From Spirodela intermedia (taxonomy: Eukaryota; Streptophyta; Magnoliopsida; Alismatales; Araceae), in NCBI GenBank assembly GCA_902729315.2, contig LR746270.1, positions 3,682,501 to 3,746,500 of the forward strand: DNA of 64,000 nt. The letters run 5' to 3'. A program made the translations under genes and the position numbers. The notes beneath the pieces were generated by a model, which was not told the origin of the DNA, did not search any database, and saw only the letters and a program-made list of their open reading frames with translations. Positions 1-17,941 of this stretch are shown in pieces. The number at the start of each line of letters is the position of its first letter. The stretch's first letter is position 1.

Positions 1-469
1 AGTTATCAGGGGGATCAGATTAGCTCCTTGGAACTAATCAACAAGCATCGATTCCAATCTGAATAGATTCCTATGGTAAGCCATTCTCAGCCATCCGATT
101 TCAAGATGATGACAATACTAAATAAAAATATGGCAGAATCAACTTAGAATCATTTTTATTTCTTCTCATTCTTTTTCTGAAACATTTTCGCAAAATTTAC
201 AATACTATAATTTCAATCTTCCATCCATTGTAAGTCTACTCAATTAAGTCTGTAGTTATTACTCTCACTTAATAGGCATAAACATACTAATCACACCGAA
301 GGATTGAAGTGGTAAGCTATTGAAATATGACAATTTAAAAAATATGCATTACAATCTCTAGTGATTACAACACAAAGAAAGACATACCAAAAGTAAATCA
401 GATGAAGAAATATAGCAACAGAATACAGCCATTCTTACATTTTTATGGTAATCGTTAATCATAACTTAC

Positions 470-3400
470 CGTGTAGACATTTTTGAAGTCAACCCCTCTC
501 ACAACACCAAATTCAGTATCTGCTTTATTTTTTGCCTGCTTAGATTTTTTTGATCGAGCATGATCCACTTTGGCATTCTGTTCTTCCTTTATCTTTTTGT
601 CATCCGTAGCAATCAAGTAATCAAAAAACCCTGCATTGAATTCCTAATGTAACCAGAAAATCGAAAATAAATTAGCGGGCAGAAACCACAATGCTTAATA
701 GCTATCATGTTTACATGAAGATATGATGTGAAACCTGTGTTGGTTCAAGAAATCACGGATATCAAATCAAGGAAGAAATTCCCAGATGCAGGAAATCATA
801 GCATACAAAGGGATGAATTGAACATACTGAACAACATAAAAAGTAACAAACTGAGGAACTGAAAACCCTCCAGTTTCCTTTAATTATTAATACTTGACAA
901 AAATATGAAGTCTCGTCTGCAACCTTATCATAGAGAAATCATAAATACCCGCACAGAAATTGTGATCAAGACACGTGCTACAATAACTTCAGTGTTGTGT
1001 ATCACGAAAGAAATTAGGACAATGGACTATGATAAAAAATGAAACAAAAAAAATATAGCATATCCATAAAGTAAATTTTAAGAAGATTTTTTTCATAAAA
1101 CAGAACACGACATCTATGGAAAAAAATGATGAAACAAAAAGAAAAAGACAGATTTCATGACTTGCCTTGAGAATATGAAGACGCGAATTTTGTGGCAATT
1201 CAGCATTTAAGACGGCAGACTGCAGCCCAAACTGCCACAACAAAGTATTTCAAAAAAAAAAACCAGCAAAAAACATGCATAAGATATTGTCCCAATGTAT
1301 TAACACGAAATTATCACAATTTAAGTTATTAACACAAAATGCAGTGATGATCTGCAGAATTATGAAAAACAGTATAAGAAAAGACTTAAATAGCCAATGA
1401 GATGCTCTATTATATCATTACACTGCCATTCATACATTGTCCAGCAAGACACCTATTTCGCGGATTTGCGTTAAAGAGGAAACAGAAATCGATCTCCACA
1501 AACTTTAAATGAGAAAGAAAACTAATCAGCATATAACATCGCACTTCCATTGAAAGCAATGTTAAAAGTAGCCTTACCTGCTCCAGAAACAACTTCAGTC
1601 TATAACCGTTGTCTATAGAATTCACAAATATCAACACCCTTTTTTGAACCAGTCCCAACTTCAGAAGTGCAAGAATGTGAAGCAGCTTATCAGAACTGCT
1701 GCATGAAATCTGAAAGCAAAAATAAGACGAAAAGAGTATTATTTATATTTCATGTGCAAATTTAATATGCAAGCTGATCCAATAAAAAGAGAAACACCCA
1801 ACTACGCATCATGAGATAATGAGATAGAATGGAACGATGTGCTTGCTTTCTCGTATTGGAAAAACTAGCACACAGGGAACTTCGATAAACATAGAATAGC
1901 AGGTTCTATCAATAGAATACTATTACAGATATGCGTGATTATTCGATGACCAAGATGAGGAATTTTCCAGTGAAAAAAAATCCCTATTTAAAAATGTACA
2001 TGCAGAGTGAGAGAGAGAGATAGCATACTTCGCAAGGTTTTAGGAAAAATTAAAAGATATTTACAAATTAACAAAAACTGGAGCATCGAAAATAAATCCA
2101 CATGGCACTTCCCTCGTCAGTTGTCAAAATTGGCATCTGCTTGAGGTACTAGTCATGAAATGAGGTAAAAAATTGCACGAATCAAACATTCCTGGAGATG
2201 GAAGAAACATTTCAATTAAATTTTAGATATTGACATTCATTAAGTCACTAGTATGACACAAAGTCCTAATCTTATTTCAGGAGTTAAGCATTTTAAAGAT
2301 ACAGAACCAAGTTAGATGATTGAATTCCGGGTTTGGTCAAAGGGTCTGATCAGGGGAGTACAACAAAGCCTTGATAAACATGCTTGGAGGTGGGAAAAAT
2401 GGCAGATAAAGACATGAAAAAACCGAAAATGTACAAAAAATGGCAGATAAAGAAGCTCACAGAGCGTGTTCTGACAAAGTAAAAATAAGGCTTCCCAGAA
2501 ATAAAGGGAAAAAATTGGTAACTAGAATCTAAAAACTTTTGTTAGGCAAATGTCGAAAATATAAATCGTTGAGTAGAACATAAATATCCTAGTTTACACA
2601 GCATAAAACACACTTTATATAACTTCATACAAGATGTACTATATAATACTAATTTACAAAAAAATCTCCAGTGGAAAGGAAAGGCAAGTAAATTGGCATT
2701 TCCGTAGACCCAAGCTCACAATGAGATTATTAGCCAGATTATTGAAGCATAGTCGAATCATTTCACCTGGCAATGATTATGATCTGCTTACCCAGAACTG
2801 TTGAATGCTTTTTGGTACAATATCATCATTATCCTTGGATTCATCATTGGACAAGGTTATAGTCACTGGGTTGTGTAACACAAGTTTTTTCCACTGCTCA
2901 ACATCATCACTGGTAGCCATCATCATATGAAAAGAAGAGAAAGATTGCATTAGGCTCTACAAAACTATTAAGATCAAAAGAGGAAAAAGTCTCAAATGTA
3001 AAGTTTTAGATAAAACCCTTATCCACACAAAACAGGAAACATTCTTGGCATAGCCACTTACTCAAATTACGTTCTTAGAAATATGATCGACTTACGTGGG
3101 TTTTTCTCCCATGGGTTTCCTTCTCTAGATGGCACCATCATTAATGATCCATAAAGCCCAACAGCAACAAAAACCATGCAATAATGCAAATTCTACAACT
3201 TAGGCGTACGACAATTCGTTTGCTATCTGAGGCATGAATTTACCTACTAAAATATCACCTGTTTGCACCCAAGATCCCCGCATCACTATTCCATTTCTGT
3301 CTAAATTGTGGAGATCATTACATAAAAGGGATTTCTATATTATATATAGGAATGGAAAAAAAACTGACAAGATACACTACTCACTGAAAACCCATCTGAT

Positions 3401-5843
3401 CATGACTGCTCCCAAGGGAGACATTTCCGAAGACTACTCCCAAAGGAGACGAGCCTAACAAAGAGCAGCTACAGTTGATGTGAAAATGATGTAACATTTT
3501 TTTTATGGGAAAGTGAACAGCACTACCGATTAAATTTGATAAAGGATGAAAAGAATATGTACTATATTTAAGTATGCTCAAAAAAGAAATGCAAAGTGCA
3601 ACTACAACCTAAGCCACAATAAAGTCAAATCCTCATCATTATAACGAAGATGAATTGATTTTTATCCTTTCTAATTATTAGAAACTAAAAGTGATACAGT
3701 GTAAGAAAAAATAGCAAACCTAGAAGTTGCAGACATGAGAAGACATTGACAACGCCGAGGGATATGAGGGACAAGAGCTTGCAAATCATTTCCTTGCTGG
3801 TAGTCAAATAAAAAGTCTGCCTGCAGTAAAAACAAACGTACATGTTAGATGATCATTTTAGAAACAGTCAACCCTGATTTATTTATTTTTAAAAATGTGC
3901 AGGTCTACGATAGATGAATGTACTAAATTTAATAACATTGTTTCATTTCATTAAAAAGACTGGTTTCTGCTCTTCGTCACTAAAAAATGTATACAGTCCA
4001 CATAACAATGAACCTCCCAAGAGAATCATGCAAAACAGCTAGAGACCAATTTCAACACCTGACAGCGATAGACTGGCTTACAAAAGGTTTTAGATAAAAC
4101 TCTCTGAGAGGACACAATAAAATATAGCTCCCTGAACTGAATTAGTTGGAAGAAAAATGAATAGTATTAGTGCAGGTGAGTTATTTGTGGAACCCGAGAT
4201 TCAACTAAGATTTTGAACTTTTCACGCAGGAGTAATCACAGGCAGCACTGCTGAACAGTTATGGGGATAATAATAGAGGAAAAATCAATTAGTTTGAAGA
4301 GATACTCTCAGGAAAAGTCACGACATTGAGTCCTCCCTCCCATCGAGTTCTCAGCGTAGTCCCACGGGAGAAGATGAAACAAAGGGCAAAGAGTAAACAA
4401 ATAAAAAAAAAAAGATTGAGAGAACTGTGGATTTGGCGCTTTTTCTGCTGGACGTATGTGAGGAAATTTACTATCATGCCGCTCCTTATCTCGAATATAC
4501 TATGCATAATGATTCCAATGACAGAAAACGTGAAATATAGTTTCACAATAGTTTGCACAATAGTTTCACAAATAGGAAAGCACAGGATGACTGGCAAAAA
4601 CTTAGTTGAGGAAACATAGTCTACGACCACTGACTTATGAGGCAAACATTAACTTAAATAAAACCAGACAATGAAATAACACATGCCAAAATAGTAGGCT
4701 TATAGTGTCTCGAATTCATATTTCATTCATATAAACTTTATAATTCTCACAAAAATAACATCATAATTAACTTCACACCTCATCAAGGATTAACATTGAA
4801 AGTGACTCCTGTATATTTTTCACTTGAAGAGAGCCACGTGAAATGCAACTTAGAATGCACGCTGGTGTCGACACCACAACTTCCGGATTGTCAGCTAGTG
4901 CTGCAGTCTGTGAAGAGAACAACGTATCATAAAATAACTAAAAATTAACAAGAAGGCTTCCAGTTTCCTCTGTTGATTGTCAGAAGTTTTCGTGTGAGTT
5001 CTCCCTAGAAATCAATACCTCACGAGCAGGATCAGAGAAAAATGAACCTACCAGGTCCTTGACCGTCATATCCTTCGTCAATTTCACCACTTTCAATTGG
5101 ACTCTGCAGTATTCCAAGAGGGATAATGCCTCGGAGTAAACCTTCAACAGAAAAAGGCAAGGGAATCAATTTCAACGAAGTTCATACAGCTAATAATATA
5201 TTCAGCGTTCCAAGACAACCCGACAAAGAGAAGAAACAACAAATGCACTCACTGACTTGAAGTTATTGGTAAGGACCATAAGACTAATGTCATACCTGCT
5301 GACAAAGTTCACGCGATGGTGCAAGAATGAAGACGCACGGTCCTGACTTTTTCAGACCATTCTCAGCAAACAGTTTGTGGAACATGGGAAGAAGGTAAAC
5401 AAAAGTCTTCCCTGAACCTGTATGTGCCCGAGCAAACACATCCTTCCCTTCCTGTAAAGAAACTATCCATGAGAAAATTCACAAAAAAATGACGAACGTA
5501 GACGTAAAGAGACAATTAGATAATTCAGATGAAAGGGATAGGGGGAACATATCCCAAGTAACTACATTAAAAGCCTCATAATTTTTTTTACCAATCTGAT
5601 AGCAGATAGAAGCCCATTAATTCTACCGTTTCAACTCAACTTTTGCCTCCAGAGATGCGGAGCAAGCCTGTGACCTACCAGAATGTAAGGAATTGCTGCC
5701 TGCTGGATCAGAGTCGGTTTCTCAATATTCTTCTTCAAAAGCGCGCGAATGAGGCGGGGGTCAAGGCCCAGTTCCTCGAAGCTCAGCCTTTCCTCGTCCC
5801 CGCCGCCCACATTCTCAGCCACTCCCTCGGACACCTCCCCCAT
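470..5843 (-). CDS. RH16: DEAD-box ATP-dependent RNA helicase, RH16/DDX56-like (3' part outside window)
   Basis: Nine exons can be read on the minus strand: 5843-5679, 5451-5296, 5141-5052, 4907-4779, 3820-3720, 2909-2792, 1709-1578, 1231-1166 and 643-470. They join in frame into about 377 residues. The protein starts with a Q-motif (LGLD..., [10 protein letters not shown]), then motif I AHTGSGKT (residues 64-71), motif Ib-like VVVSTPA, DEAD (split by intron 4), motif III SAT (about 210) and the second RecA domain ([39 protein letters not shown]). A lysine-rich insert before FGVVRGVDF is typical of this subfamily. The HRIGRTGR motif and C-terminal tail are missing because the gene leaves the window; no further exon is visible in 1-469. 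From the family, it is expected to remodel RNA in nucleolar ribosome biogenesis. Intron 8 starts with GC (1165-1164) instead of GT. The family call is strong; the RH16 orthology is from remembered similarity. Confidence 0.9.
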
Positions 5844-6426
5844 GTCCGACCAACAGAAGAATGAAGACGCTCACTACAAACGGAGAAGAGATACGACAGC
5901 CGCCCCCTTCAGCAAGTTGAAGGTGATACTCGAGCAGCTAGGTTTCAGAAATGGCCGCGGAAAAACCCCGGAGAAGGCGACACTCGAGAAAGCAAGACGG
6001 CGAGGCGCAACACAGATGAGACACCCGCATTCCACAAGCCGCCGCAAGCAGTGCGAGGAGCAGAAGTCGCTCCAGGAGAGGAGGTTTACTCGCCGGCAAG
6101 CGAACCAGGCGGAATGAATCGGCTTGCAAAACCCTAAACCTGGCCCAGTGGTTGCCATGGCGGGAGAAAGTCAATTACCATATCGAACCGTATCAAAAAC
6201 ATTAAATTACAAATATAACCTTCATAACTTAATAATTCGCTTACACCCTGGTCTGACACGTCAGACTATGAATATTCCCCCGTTGATGAAAATTAGATTA
6301 ATATAAACTAAATTTATAAAGTTATTGTCGTAATTGGAAAAAATATAAGATTAATATTATCGGTTAATTTTTACCCATATAAGACTAGATTATGCCTGAA
6401 CTCGACGCCTCCGCCGAGCTTTCGCC
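5844..6426. promoter_or_regulatory. Shared upstream region between two divergent genes
   Basis: Start codons of the helicase (minus) and the SHW1-like gene (plus) are 583 bp apart, head to head. The helicase side (to about 6170) is GC-rich; the middle (6180-6390) is AT-rich. No TATA box can be assigned with confidence. A bidirectional promoter is an inference from the layout only. Confidence 0.4.
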
Positions 6427-9185
6427 ATGGCGGTCGCCTCCAATTCCTCTTCCGCCATCTTCTTCTCCTCCGCCAGTTCGAACCCGCAGAACCGGCGGCG
6501 GACGCCTCCCAGCCTTCTCCGAGCCGCCGTTTCCCCCCGCCAGAGCGTCTGGCCTCCACGAGCTTCCAGTTCCAGCTACAGCTCCAGGCGGCACCCCAAC
6601 TTCCCGCCGGTGGGTACCTCTATCTCTCTCTCTTTCTCCCCTTCTGTCTCTGTCGGTCAACTGTGTCTAGGAGTGCGTGGTGCTTAATCGATCGATTCGG
6701 TTTTCGATCAGGAAACGGTGGTGGTGGTCTCTGACGCCGGTAGATGGCGAGAGATCAAGGCGCTCAATGAGGAAGAGTACGTTTCTGATGGGGATTATGA
6801 GGATTACGAGGGGGAAGAGGAGGACAGGAGCTTGGACCTTCTGGTTCGCTTCCTTCATAATGTTTTCCGGAATATCTCGCGGCGGGTGCGGAAGGCCGTC
6901 AGATCCGTCCTCCCCGTTCCCATACCCACCAAACTGGTGAGCGATCAATCTTCATCGTCAATTTTGAGTCAGAAATTCTTCTCTACGTCTGCAGTAATCA
7001 ATATTTTTGATATCGATCCCTCGTGCATTTGGTACAAAGATGATTCCATTTTTCATTTGTAACGGCATAATTTCTCGACAGTCAATCTTATTGCCGCTCA
7101 CTTCATGGGAAATCAGGTGGGGTTCTCAGTTGATGGCATGTTGGTACTGGCTTTCCTATGGATTCTCAAGGCATTCCTAGAGGTACTCTTTTATAAGCGC
7201 TCACATTTTCGTGTTTGAGGTTTCTCATTTCTGCCTGGCAGTATGCCTACGTCTGTGAGATGAAGTTATCGCACAGAATGTGTAACCTTATTGTATTATT
7301 TCATCAGTATCATCTTTCTAATCATCAGACCAAGTTGATACATGTGAGAATAAACTGTGTCGTGGTTTCAATCAAGTATCTCATCTAGAAATAACACGGC
7401 CAGAGAGTCTTATTTCAATCTGTAACTGGGCCAAGCCTTTTTTTTTTCACCCTGTTCCATCTTTCTTTTCTTTTTTCTGAAAAAATTGCACCCTGTCCTT
7501 TCTCGGAATCAAGGTAGTGATGTATAAAGAAGGTAGGTTTTCTTACAGAGTGGGGACACTTTACTCCAGCTGATGCTCGTCTCCCCAAGATGGTGTGATG
7601 AGTACGTTGCAGACGCTCCGTTGGATCATGGATTGTTAATGAGAAACTTTTGCTGATGATTCTTTTTCCTGTATGGATTACACAGTGGGATGTGAGTATT
7701 CGGTGAGATGCTGTCTTTCTACATTCTCTGTAATTAAGGGAGAGACTCCAATTGCTTGTTATACATGGGCGATTCAGTTAGATGGATGGGATCAGGGGGT
7801 AACCCTGGAACTATCAGAGTGACATTGAGATTTCATATTAAACGATGTCCCTTCCCATTTCCTTTCTTCCTCAGTAGTTATGTCTGAGTTCGTTCATGTG
7901 AATGGCTAGTATATTTGGTGAATGAGGCTCTAGATTATATCTTCTCCTCTGTCCTGTTTGTCTTTGAACCTTTTCCCTTTTCTAAGTGCTGTGGGAGAAC
8001 GGGATGGTAGGTGTGGAGCTGCAACACTCTTCAATTATAAATTTATGTATTTTTTTGTTTGTTTTACCCAAAACAGAAGGAGCTTTTCTTGGTAAGAGAA
8101 AATATTATTTCTCATGTAAAGGTATTTGATATCTATCAAATACGACCAACTTGTGCTACATCTCAGAAAATGATTTTTTTTCCTGTTGCTTCTTCCTCAT
8201 CCTTTTTTCTCGTGGTTATGTCATTAGAGTCGAGTTTTGGTTCCGATTTTAGCCTACTTTCATAGGAAACGAAATATTTTTTCTATAAAACTGTAATATC
8301 TACAAATGATCTTCACATGGTTGAGAGATTTTAGCATTAAATTATCTGGGATATTATTGAAGGCATGATCTAGAGAAATCCTCCTAGAATCAGATTTGAT
8401 GAACAAAATCACGAGTCTGCAAAAATTGCCACCACTAGCATCTTTCTCAGTACGTTTTTTTTCTAGTCTACCGATTAGCATGACCTCTTTGACTTCCAAT
8501 AACGCTTCAGCCATCTCATAAACTGAGACATTATGTTTGAGAGGTAATTACCTCAAACCAGTTAAGTGGAATATTCTGATTATAGTAAATTCCATGCTAA
8601 ACCTACTAAAAACCTTACCTTGTAACCTACGTGTTACTTATTTGATTCCAATGCTTCCTCCCTCACTCATGCAACCATTCTCTTGCCATTTCTAACTATC
8701 GGTACTTGATGTTGACTGTATCCTCCTAGACCTTTGCTTCCTCCTAGCATACTAAAATGGGAGTAAATCCCATTTATCTTAGGGAAAAAATAATAATGTA
8801 ATATGATCAGACCTTCCGAATGCTCGATCATGTTGTTTCATAGACCGAAAGAATGAAGAAGCTTCAGCCATGGTTACCTCCCTTTCTCCACCTTTTTGTT
8901 AAGCTGAACTTAGCGCTTGGCATGCACTCATATTATCCAAGACCATTCACCCATTATAAAAATACTAATAATAATGACATAAATTATTTCAAACTATAAG
9001 CCCTAATCATATGTGATATCTTGCAGGTGGTCTGCACCCTCGGAAGTATGGTGTTCATCAGCATCCTCCTGGTTCGTGGAGTGTGGTCGGGAGTCTCCTA
9101 CTTCCAGGAGACCCGCTCTGACCAGAGGAGCCGCTTCAACAATGACGACGATAGAGCATGGAGTGGGGTACAGGCCGCCACTTGA
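6427..9185 (+). CDS. SHW1: Plastid-targeted membrane protein resembling SHORT HYPOCOTYL IN WHITE LIGHT 1
   Basis: Four exons join in frame: 6427-6609, 6712-6936, 7117-7182 and 9027-9185, giving 210 residues and a TGA stop. The first 60 residues are rich in Ser, Arg and Ala with few acids, like a chloroplast transit peptide. An acidic stretch follows (DGDYEDYEGEEEDRSLD), then a basic helix (ISRRVRKAVRSVLP), two hydrophobic segments (VGFSVDGMLVLAFLWILKAF and VVCTLGSMVFISILLVRGVW), and an Arg/Asp/Asn-rich tail. The pattern and size resemble SHW1, an Arabidopsis regulator of seedling light growth rich in Ser, Arg and Asp. That match is from memory, so the symbol is tentative, but the gene structure is well supported by phase and splice sites. 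The last intron is 1.84 kb and nothing coding is visible in it. Confidence 0.8.
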
Positions 9186-9583
9186 TCCCTCTTTTTTTCT
9201 CATTTTCTCAGAAAAAAAGGTATATTTCTCATTAACTTATTCCTGTAGATGAACCCTAAAATAGTATCTTTAGTGAATCCGTTGTCTCCCCTTGGTCACA
9301 TAGATTTTCATACGATTTCTATACTGGAAGATCTCAAACAAGCATTCATCAGATCTACAGCGGCCAGAAATTCATCATGATACTTCCTTTTTTTAGGAAA
9401 TATCTTCGTGTACTGTATTTTATGTGGAAATTTGAAAATAAAAGCCATGACTTCTTAGAGAGAGAAAGAGGTCCTCCTTTAATCTTACCCTGATGTCCAG
9501 GGTGGTCTACTTAGTCTTCTTTTGGCGTCATTTAATCCGATTAATTTGATTAATGACTCAGGTTTGAGTGATGTTTATGGGTG

Positions 9584-9615
<32 letters not shown>

Positions 9616-10481
9616 TTCTCTCTCTCTCTCACTCTCTCACTCGAAGTCTACTGATTTCAATAGCTCCACAGGGGTGTGAGGACATTTTTAATATTAATTT
9701 AAAATAATGATGGTCAATAAAATAATTTTTATCATTAAATGATTCAAACGTATTTAATTTTATCATCAGTTTGACTATTCACAATACTAAATTAGATGTA
9801 GATATATCAATTCCCGCTTCTACAAAAATCCTACGTCGTATAGGTATATACATATTTGACTTCCACTATGCTAATGAACTGGGCATCAAATCGTCATATC
9901 TTTGACTTCCACTATGCCGTATGCATGATCATATGTTGACTTTTTTACCTAGTTAATCCATTTTAGGAAAAGTTTGGATAATAAGATTAGATATAGAACT
10001 GGCCGAAGACCAAGGTCCAACTATATGTATCTATATATATATTCATTCGAGACATAAGAAGAAACGTTTTTGTTCTTAGGATATGAGCAGTGGGGTCCAC
10101 TAAAATGGTCAACCTAAGACCTCTGTTTGAGCGTATGGAAGAGGACCGGAAGCTGTCAATTATAAGCGTTTTTGGACTTTATTTTATCTCTTGGGCTTAG
10201 TTCTTTTAGGCCCGAAGCTAAAAAAGGCCCGAAAAAAAGGCTCAGACCCAAACACCTCTAGGAGGGTGGGGCTCGCGTGGGAGTGCAGGGAAGTCGAGTT
10301 TCGACATTTCCCGGTCCTAGTCTAGCCTAAAGTGTTAGTCAGCGGGGCTATTTTTAGGCCCAGGCCCGGTTATCAAGTCCAGTCCGGCCCGGGCCCGGCC
10401 CCCGGTTTATGTTATAATTATCTTTTGTATTTTACCAATTACAGCATATTAAATAGCCTAGGAAAGGAGGAAGAGATAGAA
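9186..10481. other. Intergenic, no gene seen
   Basis: AT-rich spacer between two same-strand genes. It holds a (CT)n tract near 9584-9630 and, at 10,190-10,410, a block rich in GGCCCG/GCCCGGGCC words. Similar GCCCG-rich text appears near 48,850-48,970, which may mark a shared dispersed repeat. No coding similarity was recognised. Confidence 0.5.
9584..9630. repeat. (CT)n microsatellite
   Basis: Near-perfect CT dinucleotide tract, briefly interrupted by TGTGTTT, in the spacer upstream of the proline iminopeptidase gene. Confidence 0.95.
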
Positions 10482-16791
<6,310 letters not shown>

Positions 16792-17350
16792 GGGAGACAT
16801 GGACAAAGGTAGAAAACTATCCCACAACGGCAACACCCCCAATTCAGTTCGCACTAAAACCCTATGACTAAGACCATATCATGATGTCATCACTGCAATC
16901 TTCTAGAGTAGATAGAATCTGAAGGGATCTATGTTAAAGATTTTTATTGCCATGATTGGAGTATTTCTCGTAGAATGATAATAGTATCACAAGGGACAGA
17001 AGACCTTTTTGCTAACCCTGCAGCCCTAGGAATGAACCCGGCAGGCTTTTCTGTGTCAACCTATAGTTTCAAGCTGCCATGAATGCCCAGATTGTTAGCC
17101 CTTCGAGCAAATCAACAAAGCCCACTCCGCCTTCTGAAACTATGAGTAGGAAGAAGATGACCTCCTGGTTCAATGGAGGGCTTCCTTCCCTTTGCCATAT
17201 AGGAACAAAATGGCCTAAAAGGGAGCAAAAAAAAGCATCCAATTATTGCTGTTAGGCCGGCTTCTGGGAGGGCTCATGCTTCATCTCAAGCAATACAAAA
17301 CATGGCTCCTCTGCATAGGAGGGAAGGGGGAAGGCTCGCCCAGGCTCTGC
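16792..17350. other. Intergenic between convergent genes
   Basis: 559 bp between the PIP stop codon (plus) and the ATIC stop codon (minus). It must hold both 3' UTRs. No ORF or repeat was recognised. Confidence 0.6.
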
Positions 17351-17907
17351 TCAGTGCCTGAAGTGCCTGACATTAGTGAAGAGGAGGGACACCCCATACT
17401 TGTTGCAGCAGTCTATGGCGTCCTGGTCTCTGATGCTGCCGCCGGGCTCGGCGATGACCCCGATCCCGCTCTCGCATGCCTCTTCCACGGCGTCTTTCCA
17501 TGCTGCCATTTTTGCAGCATCGAAGATGAGCATGAAAATCAGTCCACAGTCAGTCATCATGCATGGATGATATGGTACGGTTTCTGATCTTCAGAAGATT
17601 GTTATGAGTCTATTAGGATATGGGAAGATGCTTTTTTTTTTTTCTGCATAGGACCAACTTAGGTCTGGTGTGGATCTGAGTAGTTGGGAGCAACCTGAAG
17701 AGAGAGGAACAGTCATGGGATGAGATGTGATTAGTTGATTGAGTGAAGCAAAGGTACCGAATGGGAAGAAGGCATCGCTGGCGAGGGCGGCTCCCTGGGC
17801 CTCTTGTCCAGCCTTCCTGAAGGCGATCCTTAGGCTCTCCAGCCTGTTCGGCTGCCCGCTCCCCATCCCCAGCATGCAGTTGTTCTTCACAAGATGGATC
17901 AGAGGTC

Positions 17908-17941
<34 letters not shown>

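Noticed and set aside
4289-4645. Frames inside the large helicase intron
   Set aside because: They are AT-rich, without motifs, and lie between exons 4 and 5, which join in frame.
10332-10481. In-frame upstream extension of proline iminopeptidase
   Set aside because: The added residues are Pro/Gly-rich and come from a GCCCGG-repeat region; the ATG at 10,482 gives a normal transit peptide.
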